The notes under the pieces were generated by a model, which worked only from the letters and a program-made list of their open reading frames with translations, had not been told where the DNA came from and did no database searches. A DNA stretch of 42,965 bases from a virus: positions 1 to 42,965 of the IMG/VR virus record IMGVR_UViG_3300035181_000792, one strand, 5' to 3'. Made by a program: the position numbers and the translations under genes. Below are positions 15,915 to 23,981 of the stretch, piece after piece; the first letter of the stretch is position 1, and every line of letters begins with the position of its first letter.

Positions 15915-16225
15915 AAACTCTTCTTGTCTTTGAGGATGGCCATGCAGGCTTCGTCAGAGTACGGAACCTCTTCGCCTCCACTGGTGAGACCGCGCCACGA
16001 AAGAATGCGGGCCATGACCAGATCCAGTCCATCCTGCTCATCCTGGGAGGTGGTGGAAAACTTGCGCTTCTTGGATCGGTCGAGAATGGCGGCGACCTTG
16101 GCCTGTGCTCCAGCATGGTGCGGAGAGGCCAGCTCGAAAAACCACCCGCCCTCGCCCGTAGCGGGGTGGATGATCTCGACCTCGAAGCTGTCTTTGAGTG
16201 TTGCGGAGATGGCGCCAAAGTCCAT
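15854..16225 (-). CDS. Tail assembly chaperone, gpG-like
   Basis: The 123-aa protein begins MDFGAISATLKDSFEVEI, with AAGGGAG six bases upstream. The open frame continues upstream without a better site, into the HNH gene. Its fold is a small N-terminal domain with FELASPHHAGAQAKVAAI and a helical DGLDLVMARILSWRGLTSGG region, then CMAILKDKKSFWVRTQLIDGLGD. Length, position before the tape measure and the overlapping -1 frame fit the short tail chaperone that coats the tape measure during tail assembly. Confidence 0.75.
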   Translation of the reverse strand: MDFGAISATLKDSFEVEIIHPATGEGGWFFELASPHHAGAQAKVAAILDRSKKRKFSTTSQDEQDGLDLVMARILSWRGLTSGGEEVPYSDEACMAILKDKKSFWVRTQLIDGLGDTARPFKS

Positions 16226-16251
16226 GTGGTGCTCCCTTGATGAAGGTTTGA

Positions 16252-16809
16252 CTACTTTACAGGAACGGGATGTACGAAGTACCCGCGCGATTCGCGCATT
16301 TCTTTCGATTTTTCGCAGGCAGCTTTGAATGACTTGAAATAGCCACCAGATTTTTTCGAGCGTTTTCCGTCTTTCTCCCACACCATTTCAACGCTCCACA
16401 TACCAGCGTGCGTGCTCCAGTACACACCCGGGTAGCCGGAAGTGTTGGTTTTGTAGATGGGCAAATTATGTGCGTTCTCTGACACGGTGGCAATGCGAAG
16501 GTTGGCTGACCTGTTGTCGTGCCGAATGCGGTTAATGTGGTCAACGTGCATTCCAGGCTTCCAATTCTTGCACAGCAACCACGCCATTCCTATCGTCTTG
16601 CGCTTAAAAGCGCATTTAGCGTATCCGTAGTTCTCGCTCCAGTGGTGCATGGCTATCTTGTGCAGGTCACGTATGTCCACGATAAACTCGCACGAACTAT
16701 TGGAAGCCTTGACATACGCAAGCCCACGATAGAACCTCACCGAATTACGGCACTGAACTACCTCGCCAGTTGGCAGAGTTACCGGAGTGAAAACAACTGG
16801 CCAAGCCAT
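16252..16809 (-). CDS. Free-standing HNH homing endonuclease with AP2-like DNA-binding tail
   Basis: The 185-aa protein has an N-terminal beta region, then the HNH_3 core HVDHINRIRHDNRSANLRIA with SENAHNL (about residues 88-115). An AP2-like segment at about 122-170 follows (SGYPGVYWSTHAGMW, SKKSGGYFKSFKAACEKS). These proteins cut an allele lacking the insertion and promote their own copying. The gene sits between the tail tube gene, which it overlaps as ATGA, and the tail chaperone. It therefore interrupts an otherwise conserved pair without breaking either. The ribosome-binding site is poor (AGG about eight bases upstream), consistent with low expression or coupling to the tube gene. Confidence 0.92.
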   Translation of the reverse strand: MAWPVVFTPVTLPTGEVVQCRNSVRFYRGLAYVKASNSSCEFIVDIRDLHKIAMHHWSENYGYAKCAFKRKTIGMAWLLCKNWKPGMHVDHINRIRHDNRSANLRIATVSENAHNLPIYKTNTSGYPGVYWSTHAGMWSVEMVWEKDGKRSKKSGGYFKSFKAACEKSKEMRESRGYFVHPVPVK

Positions 16810-17969
16810 CAGGGCAGCCTAGTGATCATGAGCGAGGTATTCGTGCCGCTGTTCGGCGCAAACGACTCAAACTCGACCGAGGCGACCATGAGGCCGTCCT
16901 TGGGCTCGGCAGTCCACTTCTTGATACGCGCCTTGGTGATGTCGATCGTGTAGCTCGTGGTACCGCCGGGGCCGAGGTTGATCTGGAACGCCACGTCGGC
17001 GTCGTTTCGCATGGCGGTGTAGAGGGCGTAGTTGTCGAAGTAGAGCTGCAAGGAGCCAGTCACCTTGGTGGCCTTGGGTCGAATGTCGTAGAGCGCCGAA
17101 GACCCGCACACCTCGCCGATGTCAGAATTGCGGGCCAACTTGATGGACCAGTCAGTCACGTTGGCGATGGTTACGGTGTCCTTCTTGATAGACCCGTTCC
17201 ACGAAGTGATGAGGTTCGCAGTATTGATGGGAGTGAAGGAGGTGAAGATGGAGGTGGTGCTCTCGTTTCCCACTGCCTTGGAGAGTACGTCGAACTTCAC
17301 GGAGATGGAGTCGTTCACCTTGCCGGAAAGCTCCAGACCATCGACTACCACACCAGTGAACGGAAAGTTCATTCCATTCACGAGGTGCGACTTTTCCATC
17401 GAGAACGAAGGGCGATTGTTGCGAACGATCTCGACAGTCGCGGACGCCGACTCCGTGACCAGGGTGGCGGCGCTGGCGGTGAGCACCAACGCGGAGACAG
17501 CGGTAAGTACAAAGGTGCTGTTGTTACCGGCGTTGACGGCGCCCGACACATCGATGCGGTCGCCGACCACGAAGCCATCAGCGATGAAGCTGCCGCCATC
17601 GGCACGCGTCCATGTCTTGGCCGATGAGTCAATCGCAATCGTGGCCGCTGAGGAAACTACGACTGGAGCGATCTTGATGACGTTGGCGGTCCAGTCGAAG
17701 TTACCGAGCGCGGCAGCCAGCAACATGTCGTAGGTTCCGTACGAGAGACGGCCCGGAATCGAGCCCTTGCCTCGAAGCGCACCACCGACACCAGCGGCAA
17801 CCAAGCCGTCAAGCCGAAGCTCTGGATTGTCGATGTACTTCCTGTCCGCATCGAGATTGAACCCAGTGTGGCGAAGAATCTGGCCCACGGGCGACGCGGG
17901 CGTGGTGCCGAAAACAGCTTCTTGGATAAATGCGAGTCGTGCTAGATTGCCAGTTTCAACATTGGGCAT
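16809..17969 (-). CDS. V: Major tail tube protein
   Basis: The 386-aa protein begins with ETGNLARLAFIQEAVFGTTP, a common opening of siphovirus tail-tube proteins. It has a beta-rich tube domain split by an insert at about residues 108-182 (GSFIADGFVVG ... NAGNNSTF). The insert is closely similar to residues about 292-365 of the tail-tip protein. The C-terminal part has SGSLQLYFDNYALYTAMRN and VASVEFESFAP, also typical of the family. It assembles hexameric rings around the tape measure. It lies between the tail terminator and the chaperones, as expected. Confidence 0.85.
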   Translation of the reverse strand: MPNVETGNLARLAFIQEAVFGTTPASPVGQILRHTGFNLDADRKYIDNPELRLDGLVAAGVGGALRGKGSIPGRLSYGTYDMLLAAALGNFDWTANVIKIAPVVVSSAATIAIDSSAKTWTRADGGSFIADGFVVGDRIDVSGAVNAGNNSTFVLTAVSALVLTASAATLVTESASATVEIVRNNRPSFSMEKSHLVNGMNFPFTGVVVDGLELSGKVNDSISVKFDVLSKAVGNESTTSIFTSFTPINTANLITSWNGSIKKDTVTIANVTDWSIKLARNSDIGEVCGSSALYDIRPKATKVTGSLQLYFDNYALYTAMRNDADVAFQINLGPGGTTSYTIDITKARIKKWTAEPKDGLMVASVEFESFAPNSGTNTSLMITRLP

Positions 17970-17977
17970 GGTTCACC

Positions 17978-18355
17978 TCAGAGAACAGTGAAGGGTATGG
18001 AGACAGGAATGTGCCACCAATTCGGTTCTTGGATTGGAGCGGCGAGTCGCGGCACACCACAGAAAATGCCGTTCAGGTTTTGACGCTTGAAATGATCAAT
18101 CACGGCCTGTCCAGCGGTGACTGCGGGGCCTATGCCCTCACCAATGGGAACGAATACTGAAACTTGATAGATCCCCCTTTCGTGATCGCCACCGTATAGC
18201 TCTGGCTCCACTGTGGCCGGGATGAACGACACCTTGTAGTAGAGTGCGGTCTGCGTTTCCAGCTTCTCGTTGGGCCACCCAATGGCGGAAGTACCCAGCG
18301 ACGGCAAGGTGAGAAGTCGTGCGTCAAGCTCGGCGCGTGCAGCGTCCCAACTCAT
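17978..18355 (-). CDS. U: Tail terminator protein (DUF4128-like, gpU-type)
   Basis: The 125-aa product starts MSWDAARAELDARLLTLPSLG, with the middle ERGIYQVSVFVPIGEGIGPA and the end WWHIPVSIPFTVL. This pattern fits the DUF4128/tail-terminator family that caps the finished tail and joins it to the head. The ATG overlaps the preceding stop (ATGA), and the stop lies eight bases before the tail tube start. Position, size and pattern agree. Confidence 0.75.
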   Translation of the reverse strand: MSWDAARAELDARLLTLPSLGTSAIGWPNEKLETQTALYYKVSFIPATVEPELYGGDHERGIYQVSVFVPIGEGIGPAVTAGQAVIDHFKRQNLNGIFCGVPRLAAPIQEPNWWHIPVSIPFTVL

Positions 18356-18759
18356 TTACTCACCGCCCGTTTCTCGGCGTCTTCCCCGATCTGTTTCCAC
18401 TTGGCCTCAAGAACGCGGGCCATGCCTGCCGGTGCCTTCGTGGACGAGCCAAACTCAAGCTCAAGAATGTAGCCGACGTTGTTGTACATGTAGACTGTTT
18501 TCCCAGCCTTCACGGAAGCAGCAAAGGTGCGAGCACGATCCAGTGACGGCTGCCCGTCAACGGAGATTGAAGTAGAAGTCTCCTCGCCTACAGAATTGCC
18601 CCAAAAATAATTGCTCCTCGCGTTGCCAGTTTGCACCGGGGTGGCGGACACCATGGCGTCCGTAATGCCGATGACGCACTCCCCCAACACGCGATCAAAC
18701 TGCTTGACAGCGTATTCCCTGAACGCGGCCAGATCCTCGGCAAACTTGGTGGCACTCAT
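18352..18759 (-). CDS. Neck protein, HK97 gp10-like
   Basis: The 135-aa protein has an N-terminal helix with ITDAMVSATPVQTGNARSNY and a later VYMYNNVGYILELEFGSS, followed by a basic C-terminal helix. TPVxTGxxRSN and a YxxxLExG-like strand mark the HK97 gp10 head-tail joining family. It overlaps both neighbours as ATGA and lies in the standard neck position. Confidence 0.75.
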   Translation of the reverse strand: MSATKFAEDLAAFREYAVKQFDRVLGECVIGITDAMVSATPVQTGNARSNYFWGNSVGEETSTSISVDGQPSLDRARTFAASVKAGKTVYMYNNVGYILELEFGSSTKAPAGMARVLEAKWKQIGEDAEKRAVSK

Positions 18760-19124
18760 TTTCGCACCAGTAATGTGTATGCGATGGGCTCGATGCCTTC
18801 TGTGTAGATGGGATTGATGTTGATGATCTCGTGCGACACGTCAACACCATCGATGACCAGAACTAGCCTGTCGTCGGGGCGTGGGCGCGTTGCACAATCC
18901 TTGGCGGCTAAGAGCGCCGAAAGGTCGCCAGTCTGCACTAGGTTGCCGTTCAGCTTTTCAGTGGCGACAGAGAGGTTCACTTCGCACGGGTAGTCATCAT
19001 TCACGGAGCTTGTAGGAGCCCCGGTGGACGCACTGTGGGCACCAAGCACAACGCGGCGAAGAACCGCTGGCACGAGTGGCCCAGCTACTCGCATTGACTT
19101 GTAAACCAACTGTGCGTAGTCCAT
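18756..19124 (-). CDS. Neck/head-tail connector protein, family not recognised
   Basis: The 122-aa product starts MDYAQLVYKSMRVAGPLV (ATG 19124, with GGT about six bases upstream). An earlier in-frame start at 19187 would run back across the preceding gene and is less likely. It is beta-rich with DDYPCEVNLSVATEKLNG and RPRPDDRLVLVIDGVDVSHEI, resembling head-tail stopper proteins that carry a flexible loop. Its place between the DUF4054 adaptor and the gp10-like protein supports a neck role. The family itself is inferred from position. Confidence 0.6.
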   Translation of the reverse strand: MDYAQLVYKSMRVAGPLVPAVLRRVVLGAHSASTGAPTSSVNDDYPCEVNLSVATEKLNGNLVQTGDLSALLAAKDCATRPRPDDRLVLVIDGVDVSHEIININPIYTEGIEPIAYTLLVRK

Positions 19125-19132
19125 GTGGCTAC

Positions 19133-19513
19133 CTAGTCGTCGGGGGTTACAACAATGGCGTGCCTGTAGGGTGACATTAGTTGCCACGCCATCGCGCCGT
19201 ACTTGGTTTGGTCAAACCATGCCTTGGGACCGCTGGCCCTGAACTCGTACTCGGCAGTGGTGCTCACGGCGCCGGGAATGCTCACGGAACTGACGCGCCC
19301 CACCATCGGGGCAGACGCCAGTTCCGCAATGTGTGCCGTGAGCTGCATGAGGATGGTGGTGCGAATGGAAACATCCTTGATGCGCGAACTGTCTGTGTTG
19401 TTGCAGTGCGCACAAGCCTCCGCGAAGTAGAGCCCGAGCAGCGTGTTGTCCAGCCCCGCAAACTCGCTGAACCGGAGCTTGAAAAGGGTGGGGTCGAACA
19501 CCACGACAGCCAC
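19133..19513 (-). CDS. Head-tail adaptor, DUF4054 family
   Basis: The 126-aa protein has the DUF4054 opening FDPTLFKLRFSEFAGLD and the helical core YFAEACAHCNNTDSS ... TTILMQLTAHIAEL. Its C terminus is aromatic (AWFDQTKYGAMAWQLMSPYR). This small helical family sits on the portal and receives the tail. It begins with GTG at 19513, with GGGAG upstream, three bases after the preceding stop. Confidence 0.85.
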   Translation of the reverse strand: MAVVVFDPTLFKLRFSEFAGLDNTLLGLYFAEACAHCNNTDSSRIKDVSIRTTILMQLTAHIAELASAPMVGRVSSVSIPGAVSTTAEYEFRASGPKAWFDQTKYGAMAWQLMSPYRHAIVVTPDD

Positions 19514-19516
19514 GGC

Positions 19517-19906
19517 CTACGCTCCCTTCTTCGCGTTCTTGATGATCTTCTCCATTTCCTCGGTGCCCTCGATGCCGCGCACCGTGAGCGGGTCCAGCGG
19601 CTCCAGCCCAGTCGTGTTTTCCTTCGTGTCCTTCGCCTTTGCCACGGCGTTCTCACGGCCCGTGCTGGCGTAGACATGCCCGCTCTTCACAGGACCATAG
19701 TCCTTGTGATCCGCGACCCACCTGTCCCAGAAATTCTTGTCCACCACCGTCAGACCATCGCCTTCAACGACGTCGGTGTTGAGAACTGGGCGCTTGGGGT
19801 GCGGCATGTTGTAGCGGGCACTGCCATTGATGCGGATGGTCTGCCCACCAACTTGCAGAAGCAGTCCGTTGGGAAGTTTGCATCCGACGATAACACTTTC
19901 AGCCAT
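19517..19906 (-). CDS. Hypothetical head-associated protein
   Basis: The 129-aa product begins MAESVIVGCKLPNGLLLQVGG (ATG 19906, with GGAG six bases upstream). A GTG-type frame back to 19930 has no site. It has a beta-rich N terminus, an MPHPKRPVLNTDVVEGDG segment, NFWDRWVADHKDYGPVKSG, and a charged C-terminal helix (MEKIIKNAKKGA). It is a recurrent type of small protein just after the capsid gene in phages of this kind. I cannot assign a function. Confidence 0.65.
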   Translation of the reverse strand: MAESVIVGCKLPNGLLLQVGGQTIRINGSARYNMPHPKRPVLNTDVVEGDGLTVVDKNFWDRWVADHKDYGPVKSGHVYASTGRENAVAKAKDTKENTTGLEPLDPLTVRGIEGTEEMEKIIKNAKKGA

Positions 19907-19987
19907 GACATTCTCCGGGGTTTCTGACAAAGGTTGAACTACAAAATTGCGCGGGCCACACGATGCAGCCCGCGCAAGGTGGTGCGA

Positions 19988-21055
19988 CTAGATTCCGATC
20001 ATCTGCGCGATGGCGGCGGGGAGCTTGATGATCGCGCCCCAAGTGCCACCGCTCTTCTTCTGCACGGTGCTGGAGGTGTCACGCACAAGGCCGTGCGCAC
20101 GGTACTTCTCAGTGAAGGCGCAGAAGCCGAGCCGCTGTCCCTCGACCTGCTCCACGAACAACTGCGCAAGCTCACCAGCAGAAGTGGAGTACTCGGGCGC
20201 GGTCTTGATGGTCATGTTGGGGTACGCCTCGGCCAAGAACTGCTTCACGGAACCGGAGCCGTACACATTGCTCATGGGGGTGAGCAGGGTGGCCTGGACC
20301 AGGGTGGAGATGGCCAGGGTCATCGGAGTGTTCATGTCGACGAGCCCGCCAAGCTGGCTCTGCAACTGCTTGTAGAGGTTCTGAATGTCCAGAACAATCT
20401 CAGAACCAGTGCCCTTGGCCCAGGTGGTGCCGCCCGCAGCCTTGGTGCCGGGGACGATGGGGGCGTTGAGGGAGGGATCGTTGAGCCACCCATAGTTGTC
20501 CAAACCCTGGACACCGAGGAAGTACGAGGAGTTCTGGAACTTGTTGAAGATGAGCGCCGAAGCCAGGTTCTTCTCCGCAGCGGCGTCGATCTTCTGGAGC
20601 CCGGCCACTTCAAGCTCACGATCACCCCAGCGAGTGAAGGTCTGGTAGTGGTAGCTCTGGCGAGTCTCGTAGTTGATGTTGGCCTCGGTGGCGCCGCCGG
20701 AGTTGTAGTCTCCGTAAGGTGCCACAGAGCCGGACGACTCGACCATGGAGAAGGTGGCCGTCATGGTGGTCCAGTCGCCCTTCTTCTGTTCGCCGAAGAT
20801 TTCCACGGCACGAAGAGGCGTGGTGAGCACGCGGGTGAGTTCGGGGTCCAGGTAGTTGGACAGGTACGCGGGAATGGCGGCGTTGCCGACGGTCACGAGG
20901 TGCGACTGGAGGGGATTGGGAGGCGCGGCATCCATCGTGAGAAGTGCGTTTGCGGCGTCCATTCCGATCTGCGAGTTGCGGTAGTCCACGGCACCGGGGA
21001 ACACGATTCCGAAGGTGTCGGCAAGGAGTGAAATGTCTTTGTGCTGCATGGCCAT
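19988..21055 (-). CDS. Major capsid protein, DUF2184/HK97-fold type
   Basis: The 355-aa protein matches the DUF2184 major capsid family. It has LTVTVGNAAIPAYLSNYLDPEL-like segments near residue 60, LTTPLRAVEIFGEQKKGDW, then TRQSYHYQTFTRWGDRELE and NKFQNSSYFLGVQGLDNYGWL in the middle. Near the C terminus is FVEQVEGQRLGFCAFTEKYRAHG, with the last IIKLPAAIAQMI. The start has AGGAG eight bases upstream. It is flanked by a cement protein and a DUF2213 protease/scaffold, a normal capsid module. Confidence 0.9.
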   Translation of the reverse strand: MAMQHKDISLLADTFGIVFPGAVDYRNSQIGMDAANALLTMDAAPPNPLQSHLVTVGNAAIPAYLSNYLDPELTRVLTTPLRAVEIFGEQKKGDWTTMTATFSMVESSGSVAPYGDYNSGGATEANINYETRQSYHYQTFTRWGDRELEVAGLQKIDAAAEKNLASALIFNKFQNSSYFLGVQGLDNYGWLNDPSLNAPIVPGTKAAGGTTWAKGTGSEIVLDIQNLYKQLQSQLGGLVDMNTPMTLAISTLVQATLLTPMSNVYGSGSVKQFLAEAYPNMTIKTAPEYSTSAGELAQLFVEQVEGQRLGFCAFTEKYRAHGLVRDTSSTVQKKSGGTWGAIIKLPAAIAQMIGI

Positions 21056-21067
21056 GTCAGTGTCTCC

Positions 21068-22009
21068 TTAGTTCTTGATGCCGATGATGATCAGATCCCC
21101 GACATTCCCAGGAGTCTTCACATAGAAGGGAGTTTCCACCCAGGCGGTGGCAGAGACGGCCTGGGCAGTGATGGTGCCGGGCGAGGTGGAGAGGTTGTAG
21201 GTGCCGACTCCGCCCGTGCCGGTGCCGAGGCTGGTGATGTAGGTACCGGCGGCGACGCTGGCGGACGAAATCACGGAGCCCACGGCGAGCGAGCCAGCGG
21301 TGACAGCCGTGACGGTCATCACATTGGTGGCGAAGGAGGCGGTGCCAGTGAAGCCACCCTGCGAACCGTTGGCCGTGACGGTGATCGCGGAATTGGAACT
21401 GAGCGTGCCGGGATAAGTGGACAGCGAGTAGGTGGCGGAGGTGCAGGCGCCGGGGGTGCCGGTCAACTGAGCTTCGATGAAGGTGTTGGCGGGGATGCCA
21501 GTGCCGGACACCTTCATGCCGGGAGCGAGGTAGACACTGCCAGCGGTGGGCGTCATCACATTGGTGGCGAAGGAAGCGGTAATCACACCGCTCGTCCCAC
21601 CAGGATCAGTGTTGAAGGAACCGGCGGGGGCGGCGTTGACGGAGCCGTCGAACAAGTTGGCGAAAACCTTGTCGCCGACAGCGGCGTCACCGAAAGAAGA
21701 GCGAGCGAAGAAGTCGCCGCGATCAAAGATCGTGACGCGGTTCCCCTTCGGGATGACCATGGAGCTTTCGCCCTTCCACGCCGTGATCAGTGCATCCTGC
21801 GGGCCGCCGACGAAGCCAGCGGGAGCCACGAGACCAGTCTTGCAGAACGAGTTCACGAGCCCGCTGCTGGTAAGCCACGCGAACGAAGCGACGTTGACGC
21901 CGGAGACATCGGCGACGAAATTGCCGAGAACCGTGGAGCACGGATTGGTGGAAGCGATGTCGCCTTCGACACCGGGAGAGGGGTTTGCGTTCACCTGCTG
22001 CTGGAACAT
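21068..22009 (-). CDS. Capsid decoration (structural cement) protein with duplicated module
   Basis: The 313-aa product begins like structural cement proteins (MFQQQVNANPSPGVEGDIAS), with a beta-domain through about residue 125 (VPKG-like VIPKGNRVTIFDRGDFFA, and GDKVFANLFDGSV). Residues about 140-290 hold two copies of a Gly/Thr/Ser-rich module that begins ASFATNVMT and contains SGTGIPANTFI or ASVAAGTYI, then TYSLSTYPGT or TYNLSTSPGT. The C terminus returns to the cement domain (TPFYVKTPGNVGDLIIIG). It probably binds capsid three-fold positions and stabilises the head. The module is a known recombining unit in phage surface proteins. Confidence 0.75.
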   Translation of the reverse strand: MFQQQVNANPSPGVEGDIASTNPCSTVLGNFVADVSGVNVASFAWLTSSGLVNSFCKTGLVAPAGFVGGPQDALITAWKGESSMVIPKGNRVTIFDRGDFFARSSFGDAAVGDKVFANLFDGSVNAAPAGSFNTDPGGTSGVITASFATNVMTPTAGSVYLAPGMKVSGTGIPANTFIEAQLTGTPGACTSATYSLSTYPGTLSSNSAITVTANGSQGGFTGTASFATNVMTVTAVTAGSLAVGSVISSASVAAGTYITSLGTGTGGVGTYNLSTSPGTITAQAVSATAWVETPFYVKTPGNVGDLIIIGIKN

Positions 22010-22012
22010 GGG

Positions 22013-23680
22013 CTATCCTTTCACCATGGTTGCGGCGTGAGGGTATCGGGTGGCGAAGTCAGCGACGCTGGCAGCGTCAACGGTGAGGCTGTCGGCGGCG
22101 TGAGAGGGCTCGGCAACGGCGGGCAGAGCCTTCAGAAGAGCACGGTAGGCGGAGGGATGGACGCCGGAAGTGTCCACCTTCTTGCTGTCGAGGGCCAGCT
22201 TGTAGATGGCCTCGGCGGAGTCAGCCGCAAGGGCGTCAACATCGCCGATGATCGGCTGCACGTCCTTGGCGGCCTGGAAGCGGGCGGCCAGTTCGGCAGT
22301 GGTGGCCTTCTTGATCTCGGCGAGCGCGGCATCCATGGCGGACTGGGTAACGCCAGGATCTTTCTTCGCCTCTTCGGAGATTTTCGTTGCATCGGCAACG
22401 AGCTTTTCAGCGGCAAGCTGGGCGTCGGACACGATCTTGTCGGCGGACAGCTTGGCGTCGGCCACGATCTTGTCGGCGGACAGCTTGGCGTCTGCCACCA
22501 GCTTCTCGGCTTCGGCTTTGAGGTCTTCGGGGGTCGGCATTGCGTCTCCTGTTACGGTGTTGCGGTTTATGAGGGCGGTTACGAGTCGATTGATTTCGAT
22601 GATTCCATCTTCTGGAATTTTGTAACTCGAAATTTTGTTCATCAACTCGGAAACCAGGGACTCGTCACTAGCACTTGGACGCCCGCCCTGCGTGGATGTG
22701 TCTGGATTGTCTGGATTGAGCAGCTTGTCTAGCTCAGCCTGCTCCTCCAGTTCGTCGAGCTTGTCAAGCTCGTCCATGAGTGATGCGTCGTAGGTTAGCT
22801 CGCCCTCCATGCTTGAAAGTAGTGCGTTGAGATCGTCGCAAGCAAAGGTGCCTGCAAGACGATCCTTGAAGGTTTCAGACACAGCGCCCACCAAGCCATC
22901 GACCTGCCTGCCGTATCGTGCAGGTGCGATGTTCTTGACAAGTTTGCTGATTTCACCGGGCACGATCTTGGCGTCGGCTGCCATGTGGCCGGAAAGGTAG
23001 GTGTACAACGCGCCCCGCACCATCTGTCCAACTGGAGTGAGCGCCCGAGCCTTTTGCTTCATAGACTTCCCCCCATCGTGAGCCGCGTCTGCAACAACCA
23101 CGTCGTGACCCGCACGGCCAGTCTCAACAAGCGCGACGTGGTTTCCAACTATGTCGGACATCACGCCATCGTACGCCACGCCCTCGTAGACACCAGGCGT
23201 TGGCACGAACGTGTAGCGATACCCGCAAGAAAGCTCGTAGCGCGTTTTGTCATTCACTCCGTTGATGGCGTCGGCTGTCCAAAGGACGATTGAGTTTTTG
23301 AGATACGGAGCCTCAAACACTGCATCCGTGCCCGTGGCACCCACGATGTAGTTTTTGAGTGCGGGGTCTTCGAGGTCCATCGCGCCAACCGGCCGGTGGG
23401 CGTCGAGAAGTGGGAGGCTGTTGAATGTCGGCGCGGCCTTGGCAAGCTCTTCCGCTGGCCGCAGCACATGGTAGACGCGATCAGCGACAAGGCCGTGCGC
23501 TCTCCAGTTCGGGATCTCGTGCCCGAAATACGGATTCACGGCAGACTTGGAAATGTTGCAGCCGTCAACGTGCATGAAGCCTTGTGCGTCAATGTGCCTA
23601 GCGCTAGCTCTGTCCAGTGCCAGCTTGTCCAGCGCCAGCTTGTCGAACGCGAGCAGCTTCTCGTCAAGTACGCTAGGCAC
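22013..23680 (-). CDS. Prohead protease/scaffold, DUF2213 family
   Basis: The protein is about 555 aa from GTG 23680, where GAAGG lies nine bases upstream (a GTG at 23689 is less well placed). The N-terminal DUF2213 domain shows FMHVDGCNISKSAVNPYFG, FNSLPLLDAHRPV, VIVGATGTD-like segments and SCGYRYTFVPTPG, with HVALVETGRAGHDV near 195. These are marks of the phage prohead protease/head-maturation family. The C-terminal half is a scaffold-like coiled coil: LKAEAEKLVADAKLSADKIVADAK-type heptads at about 395-440, followed by a helical delta domain. The combination of protease and scaffold in one product just upstream of the capsid gene is common. Confidence 0.75.
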   Translation of the reverse strand: MPSVLDEKLLAFDKLALDKLALDRASARHIDAQGFMHVDGCNISKSAVNPYFGHEIPNWRAHGLVADRVYHVLRPAEELAKAAPTFNSLPLLDAHRPVGAMDLEDPALKNYIVGATGTDAVFEAPYLKNSIVLWTADAINGVNDKTRYELSCGYRYTFVPTPGVYEGVAYDGVMSDIVGNHVALVETGRAGHDVVVADAAHDGGKSMKQKARALTPVGQMVRGALYTYLSGHMAADAKIVPGEISKLVKNIAPARYGRQVDGLVGAVSETFKDRLAGTFACDDLNALLSSMEGELTYDASLMDELDKLDELEEQAELDKLLNPDNPDTSTQGGRPSASDESLVSELMNKISSYKIPEDGIIEINRLVTALINRNTVTGDAMPTPEDLKAEAEKLVADAKLSADKIVADAKLSADKIVSDAQLAAEKLVADATKISEEAKKDPGVTQSAMDAALAEIKKATTAELAARFQAAKDVQPIIGDVDALAADSAEAIYKLALDSKKVDTSGVHPSAYRALLKALPAVAEPSHAADSLTVDAASVADFATRYPHAATMVKG

Positions 23681-23981
23681 GGTACCCACCCTTCACAATG
23701 GCTTGCGTGTTGGAAAGCATGAGCGAACGGCCTGCGCTCGTGGTGGCTAGGCAATAGTGCGTGTATGTTTCGCCAAGTGTGCCAGCAATCACAATCTGCT
23801 TAACTAGCGAAGTGTCCACAGTCGGAGCACCCGAGACAATCGCGGAAGTGGCGCTAACTCCGTCTGAGTCTTCGGCAGTCCACACGGCGCTAGAAATGGT
23901 TTCGCCCGCGCCCAAGAGCCGCGAGTAGTCGAAACCAAGGATGACAACTTCTCTGGGATCTTTGGCAGGGAAGGGCTTCAC
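23673..23981 (-). CDS. Small beta-rich structural protein, fibre-adaptor-like
   Basis: The 102-aa product has VVILGFDYSRLLGAGETISS, then WTAEDSDGVSATSAIVSG and IVIAGTLGETYTHYCLATTS. This resembles the small phage fibre-tail adaptor domain with an Ig-like beta-sandwich, which often accompanies repeat-containing surface proteins. It starts with GTG, overlaps its neighbours by a few bases and has a weak ribosome-binding site, so it is probably translated by coupling to the repeat protein upstream. Confidence 0.55.
   Translation of the reverse strand: MKPFPAKDPREVVILGFDYSRLLGAGETISSAVWTAEDSDGVSATSAIVSGAPTVDTSLVKQIVIAGTLGETYTHYCLATTSAGRSLMLSNTQAIVKGGYRA

Noticed and set aside
19934-21031. Long plus-strand frame opposite the major capsid gene
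   Set aside because: It is an antisense shadow from GC-rich codon use. The minus-strand capsid protein is clear and has a good start site.
21041-22732. 563-codon plus-strand frame opposite the cement and protease genes
   Set aside because: It spans two convincing minus-strand genes, is Gly/Asp/His-rich and has no start site. It is an antisense shadow.
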